Source of the DNA: Lepas anatifera
Lineage: Eukaryota > Arthropoda > Thecostraca > Lepadidae
Assembly: GCA_034440635.1 (NCBI GenBank)
Contig: JAOTON010001129.1
Span: forward strand, 496,001 to 560,000
Direction: 5' to 3'
Length of the DNA stretch: 64,000 bases
The position numbers and the translations under genes are program-made. The notes under the pieces are model-generated. The model did no database searches and was not told the DNA's origin. It saw only the letters and a program-made list of their open reading frames with translations. Shown here piece after piece: positions 1 through 10,783 of this stretch. Each line of letters starts with the position of its first letter. The stretch's first letter is position 1.

Positions 1-754
1 CTGAATGATGATTAACCAACAGTCTGGACAAGTGTGTACACGCAAGGGTGAGCGTCTAGTTGTGTCTGGTTTGTTTCCATCATTTTGTTTTCATTTAACT
101 CGACCCGGGGTGAAGAATAGCCATCGTCTGATGTAATTGCCCTTGAATGTGAAATAAAATGAATACCTATATGACAGCCTGGCTATAATGTGGCACATTT
201 CGGGAATTCAAATGTTGCTGCGTGCATGATGTTAAACCTGACTTTACCTCAATTCACTCTGGTAATCAGGCATGAAGTTATTGAAGGTCAGTCGTTTCGA
301 GTACGAAGAAATGGTTTTCGGCGGGAAATGATTACCAATTCTTTCCGAGTGTCGAATTCATGAACTCTTTAATCAAACAATTTCCAAAGAAAGGGAAAAA
401 ATTAATAAAAAACAAAGGATATGGTGGATGGTGGTGTGTCCCGGACGTCATATAACGTCTATTCCGCGGAAAGATCCAGATGAATTCACCACAGTTACTT
501 TCTTACCCTTGCTAGGTTGTTAATGAGCAAATTACCAAAACGATAGGCGCCTGAGATAACTATCGCCTTGGATTACTCTGTCATTGTTATTTTAAACTTT
601 CATACCTATTTTTCTTTTTGGGATTATGCTCATCAATGTGTGGCATTGCCCTTGTTTATCTGGTTTCCTACGAAAATAATTGAAAGTTGTTTATTTCAGA
701 ATATTTAGGACGGTAGTTATTGGGACTAAGCTAAAAGATTGAAAATCAGCTTAA

Positions 755-1590
755 CACGGGCATTGACGGGGGCGGGTACCCGCCCCCCCCTCGGGTTTTT
801 CGGAGATAGCAGAAAAACGGCGGCGCGTAGCGCCACCGTACTTGGCGTACCTTTTCCCTCATCATTTTTACAACTTCTGTGAAAATTTTAAGGTTAGGTC
901 ATCTCAAGTCAGGTCACCAGTACAGGTCAAGTGACCCGACCTCAAAAAAGTTTAAGATAGCATAAGTCGGAGCAGGGTGAACTTATCCGATTGAAACTCA
1001 TATCACATAATGGCCCCACCGAGTTCTCCAAAACATGTTCCGGTATTTTTGATATCGATGACCTAAGGTCAGGTACGATGTATGACCTCACCATTGGAAA
1101 TACATAGGAAAAATTGTTTTTACGGAATAACTCAGTAACGGATGGTGATAGAGCATTTATTTTAGCTGCATTAGACTCGCGCCTGGGCTTTGCGGTTCTA
1201 ATGATATGCATTTTATATAATTTGACTTTGACCTAACCTCAGGTCAAGTCAAATCCTTGATTTGACCTAGCAAGGTCAAATTATATATCATTCGATTTGG
1301 CTTGCTGAGAGGATTCATATGGTTTAAGTCGTTTTGCTCTATCTTTACTTGTTCAGATGTAATGGCTGAAAAACTGAATTTACATGCTATCCCTATGACG
1401 GCATGTTTTGACCTCTCGTGACCTTAAATGTGACCTGACAAAAAATGGTCCAAATGTTTTCGATGGAGAAGTGGACGGGCAGCCCAACGCTATTTACCGA
1501 TTTTCGCTACCTAACGTGGTTCTCGAGATCTTAGGTGGGGCGTGTACCCGACCCCCGTCAATGCAGTCTCGACCCCCGTCAATGCGCGTG
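755..1590 (+). mobile_element. TTAA-flanked non-autonomous DNA element, 836 bp
   Basis: The element lies between TTAA at 751-754 and TTAA at 1591-1594. Its ends are inverted repeats: CACGGGCATTGACGGGGG on the left, and the right end reads CACGCGCATTGACGGGGG on the opposite strand (one mismatch). TTAA target duplication is typical of piggyBac and Kolobok elements. The inverted-repeat partner arm (about 31299-31305) has an uninterrupted site, reading TGAA where this arm has TTAA-element-TTAA, which fixes both boundaries. The interior is rich in AGGTCA/TGACCT and shares its left part with the elements at 36520 and 50437. It contains no transposase. The open frame at 1408-1743 crosses the right end and is chance. 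Confidence 0.85.
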
Positions 1591-2149
1591 TTAAATTCCA
1601 AATTCCCTGTTCAATTTGCTACTATGGATGCTAAAATTAGATTAATATTTGCCTTTCCTTCAGTAATGGTCCCTGATCGTCATGTTTCAATTTGTCTTTT
1701 TTGGTACGCAATGGGATTAGATACATTTTTTCAAGGCATTTGATTTCGAAAATCTTATTTGAGCCCAGGATCTCAAGCGATATCTCTGGATTGTATTCTA
1801 AAATCTAAAAGAAATGGACGCTCAATAAAAAGGATATATGAGTGTGCCCCAGATGCTATATAAAACCTATTCCATAGACGGTCCTACTGATGAAACCGCT
1901 CACTTACTCCTCCCCAGCCATTGGTTGGAGATCCCGGGGGCTTGGGGAGGTGAGTACTTCCTTGGACTTTAGGTCTCTGATAGGCTTTGTACAGGGCTTG
2001 TATTTCTTTGCCAGTGTTAAGCCATCCAGGACCATCAGACACCGCCCCCGCCCCCTGACCCCTGGGTCTAGCAGAGATATCCAGGGGCTTAGCACTTGAC
2101 ACGGTGCCGAAACCAGTATCTAGGACCCCCGAAAACAACACCTTTCCCG

Positions 2150-3251
2150 CAAATCAGTACTTACGTCCCCCCAAAACCAGCATTTGGGGGGTGCCATGAG
2201 ACTACCTACTGGGACCCCCTGGAACTTACTCTCGCGGGGCCATGATGATAACTTTGAGGGGAGAGGGAAGGAAGGGAGAATGCTCCGAGACTAGCTTTAG
2301 GGACACCTGAGGGCAGCTTCGGGGACCCCTGAGACTAACTCCTGGAGAACTCGTGAGACTAATTGTCGGATCTCTGAGATTAGCTCTCCGGCCCTCCTTC
2401 CACTAGACTGAAGGTCCCTGAAAATAACTCGCTTCCGAGATCATGCTTGGGACCTGAGACTACGTTGGCTAAGACCAACACTTGGCGCTACTCACAAGGT
2501 CAATTTCCGGCCCCTCTCCCGATTAGATATCAGGGAGTCTCTGATACTGATTCACGGCACCTCTTGACCAAAATTGGGGACTCCTGAGAATCTCTCGGGG
2601 CTCCTTAGATTAGTTATCGGCAGCACCTCTGGGCCTATTTATCGGGCTCCCCAGATTTGCTCTGGGGGAGGGGGCTGAGACTGACTCTCGGGGCCATCCA
2701 GATTAGCTCTTGGGGTCCCCTGAGGCTGTCTCTGGGGTGGGGCGGGGGGCTGGGAATGACTTCCGACAGCCCTCTGAGACTAACCCTGGGGCGCCCCCTG
2801 AGACTAACACTCGAGGAGGGAGGCGTAGGAGCATCCCTAAGACTGAGTATTTGGCACGGCACTCCTAAGACTGCCTCCCGGAAGCCCAGATTAGCCCACA
2901 GAGGCCTAAGGCTAATTTGGGGCCCGTGTGACCAAAATTCGGGAGCACCTCTGGGAGTTACTCCCAAAGTCCCAAAATTAGCCCTTGGAAGAACCGGAAA
3001 CTAGCTCCAAGGAGCACTCTGAGACTAACTTTTAGGTGCTCCCTGAGATTGACTCTCGGGGCCCCTTATGCAACAACTAGGGGGGGGCACAGCCTCAGGC
3101 TAAATATCGATGGTTCCCAAGATTACCCCTCGGGGGCCTCCTGAGACCAGCACTCTGCGAATTCAAATGAGACTAACTCTCGAACCCCCAGATTAACTCT
3201 CGGGGCCACCTGAAAGTAAATATTGACTCCTGAGAGAGACGCCCGTAAGAC
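2150..3251 (+). repeat. GC-rich minisatellite, left block
   Basis: This is a degenerate tandem array whose units read roughly GAGACTAACTCTCGGGGCCCC, about 20-30 bp each. Spacing varies because of many small indels. The array is cut at 3251/3252 by the gypsy LTR and resumes at 10784, with AGAC present on both sides. Long open frames here on both strands (2635-2967, 2657-3004) are made of the repeat itself and are not genes. Confidence 0.85.
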
Positions 3252-3451
3252 TGTGATGTTGCCGAAGAGACGAGACGAATGCTGGACCGATCTGTCTATT
3301 CAACCTTACAGGCGCACTTATACACTCTAGTTTCTATAAACACTGCAACAAAAACGCTCGCAAAACATACTCAAAGTTAAGACCATTCCCTGTCCTTGAG
3401 ACAGGGTGGCTATGTTTGCTTGGCGGGTTCCGTGTTCGTCACCACGCCACA
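3252..3451 (-). repeat. 3' LTR of the gypsy element
   Basis: 200 bp beginning TGTGATGTTG and ending CGCCACA on the plus strand, so TG...CA ends on either strand. It matches the other LTR except at three positions, near 3315 and at two sites near 3377. Immediately outside lies AGAC, repeated after the other LTR. The short LTR is in the normal range for small Ty3/gypsy families. Confidence 0.93.
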
Positions 3452-3460
3452 CCTTTCCCT
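3452..3460 (-). other. Polypurine tract
   Basis: Read on the minus strand this is an A/G run (AGGGAAAGG) directly abutting the 3' LTR, the expected position of the plus-strand DNA primer. Confidence 0.75.
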
Positions 3461-5394
3461 ATTAATAATAGTTGTTGAATCATTTTTTCTCTGGTCCAGG
3501 TTTTCTCATTTTTTTCATTCAGCTAATATGAAAACATCGTCATACAGTTGTTATCCATACTTTAACACGTTCAACACAGCACACATTACCAATTTCGTCA
3601 TTTACTCCTACGACACATTCCTTCCTTCTTTTTTTACATGTTGTACATATCCATACATTGTCATACATTTCAATTGTGGTCACATAACACTTATTTACAT
3701 ATAACACTCCATAACACATCACATATTCCTTTTTCATATGAAATAGACCTGTGGTCAATATGTTACTTATTATCATCATTCCCAAACGCTACTTGTCGTG
3801 CACGTACAAGCATAAAATGACTGGCGGAGCTGAATCCTATCAGGTAATAAAAAACCTGAGAATTATACTGAAATTTAGTGACGCCAACTGATAAGCAGTG
3901 GGAATGGCATATATCTGGCATGAGATGGTCTCAACACGGGTATAAGGTCACTGCTGGTCTCGCTGGTGTCCAACTGCGTGCTATTTGCAACGCGGCTGGG
4001 GTTTGCTTCCGAAGCCAGTGCTAGTGCCCAGGGTAGGTGTAGCTACTGCTCGGACGCGCTGCTATGTCCAGCGCTTGTACAACTCCCGGACAGAGCGGAA
4101 TTGGTGGTTTCCGTCTGACCAAGATGACGTGTAGCTGCGCAGTGGCTCGGGTCAGCAGAAATGCGGATGCTTTGAACGCAGACGATAACGCCGCGGGGGT
4201 GTTTGCACCGCAGGTCACATCCGGAGACTGTTCCGCTGCAGGGCGGGGTATCAAAGTCCCTGATCAGTGGATCAGACGTGTAGCGGACGTGCTGCTGCCC
4301 GGAGAAGTGACGACCAGCGGACTAACTCAGTGTCCAGGTGTGATGGATGCACCGTTGACCATGTCCAGGTTGAGACCGTCTCAAAAGTAGTTGCCATATT
4401 CCAAGCTTAGGGGCGTGATTGAATCAATGGATAAAACAGGCGTCAGCTCTACCAGTTGCGTAAGGGAGCCTGAAACACAATACAAGACATTAGAACATAA
4501 CAAGAACAGAGGTCTGCCGTGAAGAGGCAAGTTATTTTTGACAGACATACATAGGCAGACAGGTGTACGAAAACAAAAATACGAGTGTCAGTGCAGATGA
4601 TTCGATCAATGTGCAAGTGGATTACCACTGTTGTAAGTGTACTGAAATATATGACTCTTATTGCACGGAGGTAGACAGGCCAGTCAGGAAGGCGGCGAGA
4701 AGACAGTCGCACACGCTCAAAGCCGGTGGTTTAAGTTCGGTTGAGCGCGAAGACCGTAAGTAGTTCAGAAATAAAGAAGCGTTGAGCCACTGTGACGGCC
4801 AGGGCCGGCGGCCACGGATGCGTCGCGTCGCCAGACGAGCCGCGCCAAACATGGGCGTCACAGAGCCGAGAATGGAGGAGGCCAAGTGTGGAGGCAACCT
4901 TGAGCGGTTATATAGTAAAAACCGTGATGATGAAGTCGAGAAGAGGGCGGGTCCATGTTTCCATCAGTCGTTCATGTCCGATATCCTGGTGTCCATATCC
5001 TTCGGCGCGATACCGGGACCGTACAGGAGTGAATAGCATTACCTATGCGGGACACGTATGCAAACGCAAACAAGGGGGAATTCAGCTACTGTACTACGCG
5101 AAGTCCTTAAGGGAGCACATGGTCGCACGTCAGTTCATCAGTTCAAGCAAAAGGGAATAATTCACCAGAATTAAACATGACAGCAAGACCAGGGCCAAAA
5201 GGTCAGGTGAATTCCGGGAAACATGGCCAAAATTGAGTGGGAGGCGGAAACAGCAGGAGTGAAACATACCATTACCATTACGTTGTAAGCTGCTGTAATC
5301 TAAATTGTGGCGAGGGGAGGGTGGGGTGGGGGGGGGGCAAAGGATGAGGGGGAAAGAAAGCAACGAATAATTGTTTTAAAGATAATTTGGAGGC
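3461..5394. other. Gypsy interior downstream of pol, unrecognised
   Basis: Between the broken integrase and the 3' LTR, where the integrase core and chromodomain or env would be sought, I recognise no DDE motif, membrane protein or zinc finger on the minus strand. The stretch changes composition: about 3460-3790 is AT-rich and 4020-4390 and 4790-5000 are GC-richer. A plus-strand open frame at 4064-4390 (108 codons) has no family resemblance I can see. It may be foreign DNA that replaced the end of pol. Confidence 0.5.
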
Positions 5395-6453
5395 TCATCT
5401 TCTGAAATTTCGAGCCAGTTTTATGTATGAGCCGAGAAGCACTGACGACTTGGTAAGAGATAGGTTTGAATCTAAACAATTGGGGCAGCCGGCGCTGCTG
5501 ATCTGAGTGAACCTCTGAAGGGGTTGCTTTTCGGTGTACCGATGACTTTTGCGTTCAAAACACGAAGTACACGAGAGAACATAAAGCTTAATGTCAGCGT
5601 ACAAACCAGGCCAGAAATATTGTCGGCGGATTTTATCAAAAGTCTGAGAGATTCCTAAATGACCGCTAAACTTGGAATTGTGTGCATGGAAAAGTACATA
5701 GGGGATCATTGGTGGGGGAACAACAAGTTCTTCGAGAACATCTCGAGTCTGATCCTTGGGATTTGTCGTGACATGATAAAGAAGTTGATCAGAACTAAGG
5801 AAAAACTCATCAATGGGAGGATAACCTGGTTTCTTAGGTTTAAATCGTTTGTCACTGTTCAGTTGCTCAATAATGTACTTCAAGTCAGGGTCAGCATACT
5901 GAGCTTCTTTGATGCGGGTTCTCGTCCAGTCCCCTGCCGGACGGGCAGTTAGGGCTTGGATTCCAGCAAGGAATTCAGTAGAATTTTGTTTGACGATAGG
6001 AATTTGTGATAAGGTGTCAGCTTTGACGTGTGACTTCCCTCGGACATATCTCATTGTGAAGTCATACTGGGATAGTTTTAGGGCCCACCGAATCAGGCGT
6101 CCACCTGGATTCGATGTCTTAAACAGCGTAGTTAAGGGCAGGCGATCGGTAAGAACTACAACTTTATGGCCAAGGAGATATGTGTGCAGTTTGTCAAAGC
6201 CATACACGATTGCCAAGGCTTCCTTTTCTGTGACGGAATAGTTCAGCTCAGCTTTGTTCAAATTACGGCTGAGATAAGCAATGGGATGCAATGAATCTCC
6301 AAATCGCTGTTCTAGAATGGCTGAAATGCTATATTTGCTAGCATCAGTTGATAGGTAAAACTCACGGTCAAATCGAGGTAGGCGAAGAACTGGATAGGAA
6401 GTCAAGGCCTGTTTTATGCTTTCAAAAGCTTCTTCACACCCTTGTGCGTCCAT
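5395..6453 (-). pseudogene. Gypsy pol: RNase H and integrase zinc-binding domain
   Basis: The longest intact pol segment (352 codons). Near the start it has RNase H motifs: TDAS (first Asp), TEKEAL (Glu), LTDRLPL (Asp) and KADTLSQIP (last Asp), so all four acidic positions are kept. Downstream is a retroviral-type HHCC zinc finger: H-x-H in HAHNSKFSGHLG, then a Cys pair in CTSCFERK. The frame then loses homology just after the KQPLQRF linker, and no catalytic DDE core follows. It is separated from the RT segment at 6414-6683 by a frameshift around 6430-6450. RNase H degrades the RNA template and integrase joins cDNA to host DNA; the second activity cannot be provided by this copy. Confidence 0.88.
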
Positions 6454-7306
6454 TCAAATGGAGTGTCGTCTCGAGTCAAGTAGTTAAGACAGCGGGATGT
6501 TTCTGCCATGTGGGGTATGAACTTCCGAAAGAAGTTAACAAAACCAAGAAATTGCTTGTCTTGTTTGACATTTTGGGGTCGGGAGTAGTTTTTGACTGCA
6601 TCTATCTTGTCAGGGTCAGGAGAAACACCATCGGATGTGATTTGAAACCCAAGATATTTGATGGTATTTTTCATGAAGAGCATTTAGAGGGTCTCAAAAC
6701 AAAGTTGTGTTTTTGGAGTCGACGAAGGACCTTTTCTAGTTGCACAAAATGAGATTCGGGATCTCGACTGGCAATAACAAGGTCATCGATGTAACAGAGG
6801 ACGGTGTCACCATGTAATCCTGACAGTGCAATTTGTAGAGCTCGGTTTAAGCCTGCTGTGGCACTTCATAAACTAAAGGGGATACGTTTGTATTGGAATT
6901 TACGATTGCCTGCCGTGAAGGCCGTCAGAGGGCGTGATTCGGATTCCAGTCCCACTTCATGAAATGAGCGAAGAAGATCTAGAGTAGTAAACAGAGTAGC
7001 TCCTGATAATTGTGCAAGGGTGTACTCCAGGTGAGGGGATGGGTATTCATACGGTCGGATTTTTTAGTTCAGACGTCGAAGGTCCAAAACGAATCGGGGT
7101 CGAGAAGATGGGTCCTTTTGAATCAGTAGGGTAGGCGAGTTATAGGGAGATACTGATGGTTCAATTATGTCGGCGGCAGATAGTTCATCAATTTTGGGTC
7201 TTAAGCTGTTCTCTCTGGGAAATTGAATGGGGTAGGGGCGCTGATAGACTGGCGTTGTTGAGTCATTGAGTTCGATTTTATGTTGATATACGTCCGTCAC
7301 TTTCAA
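6414..7306 (-). pseudogene. Gypsy pol: reverse transcriptase, interrupted
   Basis: The start (7306 downward) has RT fingers features: YQRPYPIQ, then DIIEPSVSPYNSP and RPRFVLDLRRLN. A stop (near 7062) follows directly. The palm motif YIDDLVIAS reads on the minus strand around 6780-6800. A second in-frame TGA falls near 6868, a few residues after QYKRIPFSL. The thumb segment (6414-6683) shows IKYLGFQIT, then FLGFVNFFRKFIPHM, typical of Ty3/gypsy RT. At least two stops and one or more frameshifts make this copy inactive, although catalytic motif residues survive. Confidence 0.87.
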
Positions 7307-7322
7307 ATCAGCAAGATTTTTT

Positions 7323-7605
7323 TCAAAATACTGACTTGTACTTCATAAGAAGTTGTTCTAAGCGGGCACGGTAGTCTGAGTGTACTTCTGATAAGTCAAA
7401 GTCAGCGAGGGTAACGCGAGGGTAGATGCTCATCTGGCGTCTCCGGAGCGTCTTCTGAATAAATAGCAGTGTCTGGCAAGTGACTGAGTGTTGCGATACA
7501 GGCATTTTTGGGAAGAGTCAAGTCTCTTGATGAAGTGTTGCAAAGTCGTACGAAAATGGTAGAGGTCTTCTTTCCATTAAGTTTATTGGTGGATCGAGCA
7601 ACCAA
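7323..7605 (-). pseudogene. Gypsy pol: linker between protease and RT
   Basis: Two overlapping minus-strand frames (7323-7505 and 7402-7605) carry VRLCNTSSRDLTLPKNACIA and then YRARLEQLLMKYKSVF. These are the conserved spacer between protease and RT in Ty3/gypsy polyproteins. The switch between frames marks an indel near 7430-7480. Confidence 0.72.
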
Positions 7606-7689
7606 AATGACATCTTTGAAGCGTTGATGGGGATGAGACTCCAGGAGGAAAGTCTCACCTTTTTATCATCGGGCAGGGCATGTGATACT

Positions 7690-8307
7690 CTAGCAACAAT
7701 AATTCTCTCGGACATGCTGGGAATGACAGTACTGCTGGGAACAAATGCCAAAATAACAAGTTTCACTGGATGAGGGTTCAATCCTAATTTCTGAGACATC
7801 AACATTTTCTGTCCGACTGTCAGTCGAAGCAGAAGCGGGCGGACGACGTCGGCGAGTGCATCGGTGGGGCGTAATGGAAGGTGACTTTTCTTGAGGGATC
7901 TTATTGTCAGGATAAACGATGCGATCGTCAATCCGGAATCGGACAGTGTACTGGGGTTTGGGGCGTCTGTTAATGACTGAGACTGGGGGCAAGGGTTCCG
8001 AGAAATAAGGCTTCTGGGTGGCCGAATCGTATGACAAACGATTGGTGTGGATGAAATCTGCACTTAATATGAGATCACATTTTGAAGATAGCTGATCTGT
8101 AGTAACATAGACTGGGTGGGTTATGGTACGACCTAGCAAGGTCAGAGGAAGTAGAAAGCGTCCAATCAGCTTGAGGGGAGACCCAGTGACGCCGACTTCT
8201 TCAATGTGAGCCTGTTGGGGATGAGGTTTGCAATGGAGACGGTCAAAAGCATGCTTGGTCAAAATTGTTACCGAGGAGCCAGTATCATACAAGGTTTTGA
8301 TGGGCAC
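7690..8307 (-). pseudogene. Gypsy aspartic protease
   Basis: An open stretch of 205 codons. Near its start LYDTGSSVTIL contains the DTG active-site triad of retropepsins. About 85 residues later CDLILSADFIHTN matches the ILGADF-like flap/C-terminal strand of gypsy proteases. In the element the protein would act as a homodimer that cuts the Gag-Pol polyprotein. The upstream frame (8398-8308) continues into the same domain in another phase, so the junction with gag is frameshifted. The C-terminal 70 residues are less conserved spacer. Confidence 0.85.
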
Positions 8308-8345
8308 TGAAGAGATTGTGACGGACTGAGTGATTGGTGGGGACC

Positions 8346-9033
8346 CTATGCGTTCGGGCTGAATGACACCCAGGAATTCGGCGGTGGGGGTGTCAGGTTG
8401 ATGTAGTCAGTCTCGTTGAGGGCGAGAACGTTGACGTTCGCTGGAAGGGTAGCGTGAGGGTGAGCGGTCAGGCGAGCGACCTCGGTTCGGGGACGGCGAG
8501 GGCGATTGGGGTCTACGGTAATAGGGTCGGTCATCATAGCGGCGCGAGGAACGACTGTTCTGGTTGTCTCGAGGTCGTGAGTCGTAGGATTGGTCCTGTG
8601 ATCGGGAATAGCTTCATGGTCGTGAGCGATAGGGAGTGGGTCGTCGGGGCTGTCGGGAGGGACGCTTGCGGTTTCGAGAGTCAGTCTGAGAGCGCCACGG
8701 TGGGGAATTTTGGGGGTTGAAATAGCAGTCACGCCAAACATGGTTGGTACGGTTACAGTGAAAGCAAACGGGTCGGTGAAAAGGTCGAGGGCGCTGCGGG
8801 CGGGGCTGAATCATCAGTGCCTGCGCATGGGAAAGCTCTAGGGCTGCTAAGCGCGTGCTGATGTCGGCTATAGTGTCCGGGTTAGTCACGGTGTTGAGGG
8901 GGCAGTTTGGGGGTTTGGGACCGTGGCCAAGGATTCGTGCTGTTCCTCCGAACGGGCCAGATCAAGGGCAGCAGTAAAGGAGGTGGGGTTAGCAGACATA
9001 ACCAATCTACGTACCATAGGTACGCGCAGGCCC
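8346..9033 (-). pseudogene. Gypsy gag C-terminal half with zinc knuckle
   Basis: At 8614-8889 the frame encodes a CCHC zinc knuckle, CFHCNRTNHVWRDC (C-x2-C-x4-H-x4-C), followed by an Arg/Pro-rich basic tail; this is the nucleocapsid that packages genomic RNA. Upstream, from 9033 down, a capsid-like segment (GLRVPMVRRLVMSANPTSF, then AALDLARSEE) is the end of gag CA. Its N-terminal continuation lies at 10058 and above, beyond the inserted TTAA element. Another phase (8346-8741) holds NVLALNETDYINLTPPPP, the gag-protease connector. At least one frameshift separates the pieces. Confidence 0.83.
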
Positions 9034-9037
9034 TTAA

Positions 9038-10053
9038 CCCGCGCCCCACCGGGGTCCAGCGCCACCTTCGCCCCACCGGGGGCCATCGATGGCCCCTCTA
9101 ACCCCGAAAATATGGGCGTTAGCGCAAATCTGCAAAGTGCAATAGAAAGCTCGCCTGAATTCAGTAAGAAATTACTTCACATGTTTTAGTGCTCAGGTCA
9201 ATGGTTTGACCTCCAGAGGTCAAATTAGGTCAAGATCGGCTATTTTCACTCAAATATGCAATGCTTAAGCAAACTGGGCATAACTCTTATGCCATTAGAG
9301 CTATTGAGATCTGGTAAAGTACATTTGATAGGAAATTGTCAGTCCTTTTTCCGATATGTGAAACGTAAAGACCTCCCGCCAGTGGTTTGACCTCCAGCGG
9401 TCACCTCGTAACCTAAGATGACCTGAGGTCACGAAAGGTCAAAAATGACCTTGCCGTATATCAAATGAAAGCCAGTGACAAGACAAACACGATGGTGTTT
9501 GTGTTAGCGCTCTAGCTTAATTAGGTTAAACGTTATTGTCAAAACACTGTTTTTGACCCCTGGTGACCTTGGATGACCTTGGAAAAGTCAAAGGGCAAAT
9601 ATGGCCCCTGGAATCCGTGAAAGGGTGTCTAAGAACGCTTTTCTGATCAAGCTGAGCATTTTCAATCGCTTTTGTGACTTTTAGATCATAAGACAGCTTT
9701 TCCCATGCTTTTCAATGGGAGAGGTCACCTCGTGACCTGACCTCAGGGCACGAAATCGAAAAATCCCGGATATACACGTTGTAGACCCTGGAAGGGTCAT
9801 GAAGTGTACGCAGTTTCAAATCAATCGACTTCGAAATGTAGCTCTTACAGAGCTCTAAAGTTGAAGTGAGGTGACCTTGGTTGACCTCGTCTGGTGACCT
9901 GACCTTGGGTGACCCGGGGTAAAAAGTTTCAGGGATGGTGGGAAAATGATGCAGTGAGAGGTAGAGCCCTCAACCGCGACGCTGCGCCTCTTCGTTTTTC
10001 TGCTATCCCGGAAAAACTTAGGGGGCATCGATGGATCCCCGGTGGGGCGAGGG
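9038..10053 (+). mobile_element. TTAA-flanked 1-kb DNA element, copy 1 (inside gag)
   Basis: Bounded by TTAA at 9034-9037 and 10054-10057. Terminal inverted repeats read CCCGCGCCCCACCGGGG at the left and, on the opposite strand of the right end, CCCTCGCCCCACCGGGG. TTAA plus CCC/GGG ends is the piggyBac pattern. It has no transposase. The interior repeats AGGTCA/TGACCT many times. Copies 2 (19459-20483) and 3 (44959-45984) are similar over their whole length. Gag reading resumes in phase on the two sides when the element and one TTAA are left out, so the insertion was precise. Confidence 0.93.
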
Positions 10054-10057
10054 TTAA

Positions 10058-10488
10058 TAAACTGGGCAGTGAGGGTCTGGTCTTTGATGGCCTTAGTCGC
10101 TTAGTCAGTGTCCCATTCTGTTAGGCGTTTGCCCATGGTACTAAGTCGGTCAGCGTAAGAGGAGACTGTTTCATCTGTCTGTTGCATGCATGTCATCAGG
10201 TCTTGGAGTCTGAGAGTCATGGGTCTCGAGTCTCCAGTAAACAAAGCAGTAGCTTTGTGCTTGAAGTCAGAGAGGGTCGTGCTACTACGTAGATCTACAT
10301 TTTCTCGGAGAATTTGGTTGGCACGTCCTGTAAATTTGGACTTAGTCACCTTAATTGTGACTTCATCAGGACAGGTGCCCAATTTTGCAGATTCCGCAAG
10401 TTCCTAAAAAATCTTGAATAGGGTAAGTTCCGTCAAACGGATGAATGAAATTGGCAAATGTAAATATGTTGGCAGATGATTCGGACAT
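10058..10488 (-). pseudogene. Gypsy gag N-terminal half
   Basis: The likely gag start is the ATG read at 10488-10486, beginning MSESSANIFTFANFIHP. The phase changes at a run of six T (about 10405-10410). The second phase (10382-10101) contains CPDEVTIKVTKSKFTGRA and SSYADRLSTMGKRLTE, typical of the capsid domain of Ty3/gypsy Gag. A TAA stop follows at 10103-10101, and capsid-like codons continue to the TTAA element at 10057. Gag forms the virus-like particle. This copy has one frameshift, one stop and one insertion. Confidence 0.82.
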
Positions 10489-10569
10489 TTGGAAAGTGAA
10501 AGGGTACGTGAAATGAAGATAGAATGATACACTGCAATTTGGAGGTGGAGCTTACCGTGGGTTTTAGCC

Positions 10570-10583
10570 GCCGCTGCCACCAA
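10570..10583 (-). other. Primer binding site candidate
   Basis: Read on the minus strand directly after the 5' LTR: TTGGTGGCAGCGGC. A TGG one base from the LTR end fits pairing with the CCA 3' end of a tRNA. I do not assign the tRNA species. Confidence 0.6.
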
Positions 10584-10783
10584 TGTGATGTTGCCGAAGA
10601 GACGAGACGAATGCTGGACCGATCTGTCTATTCAACCTTACAGGCGCTCTTATACACTCTAGTTTCTATAAACACTGCAACAAAAACGCTCGCAAAACAT
10701 ACTCAAAGCTTAGACCATTCCCTGTCCTTGAGACAGGGTGGCTATGTTTGCTTGGCGGGTTCCGTGTTCGTCACCACGCCACA
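10584..10783 (-). repeat. 5' LTR of the gypsy element
   Basis: 200 bp matching the LTR at 3252-3451 with three differences. It ends at CGCCACA and is followed by AGAC, the target duplication, after which the minisatellite resumes. Confidence 0.93.

Larger units (their letters stand above)
160..3251 (+). repeat. Left arm of a large inverted repeat
   Basis: Reading this arm forward matches the reverse complement of 28.7-31.93 kb. Matching landmarks include a GGCACATTTC block (190-210 against about 31875-31890), GGAAATGATTACC (about 325 against 31710) and a stretch around 1660-2050 (against about 30880-31230). Both arms pass from unique DNA into a GC-rich minisatellite. The left arm also carries a TTAA-flanked insertion (755-1590) that the right arm lacks. 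There are two diverged internal copies of a block ending in a GTGTGCCCC-like motif (about 430-480 and 1830-1880). No coding capacity is recognised. It could be one arm of a very large terminal-inverted-repeat element or one of two independent copies of a dispersed repeat; I cannot see matching target duplications at 160 and 31930. Confidence 0.7.
3252..10783 (-). mobile_element. Ty3/gypsy LTR retrotransposon, structurally bounded but decayed
   Basis: Two 200-bp LTRs (3252-3451 and 10584-10783) in the same orientation enclose gag and pol on the minus strand. The LTRs differ at three positions by eye. AGAC stands immediately outside both ends, a 4-bp target duplication. Reading the minus strand, a TTGGTGGCAGCGGC primer-binding-site-like sequence follows the right LTR and a purine run (GGGAAAGG) precedes the left LTR. 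The order is gag, zinc knuckle, protease, reverse transcriptase, RNase H, integrase zinc finger, as in Ty3/gypsy. The body has stops, frameshifts, a 1-kb TTAA element inside gag, and no integrase catalytic core. About 1.9 kb between integrase and the 3' LTR is unrecognised. It cannot move on its own proteins. Confidence 0.93.

Noticed and set aside
3461..5394. Envelope gene of the gypsy element
   Set aside because: No signal peptide, membrane span or furin-like site is readable on the minus strand.
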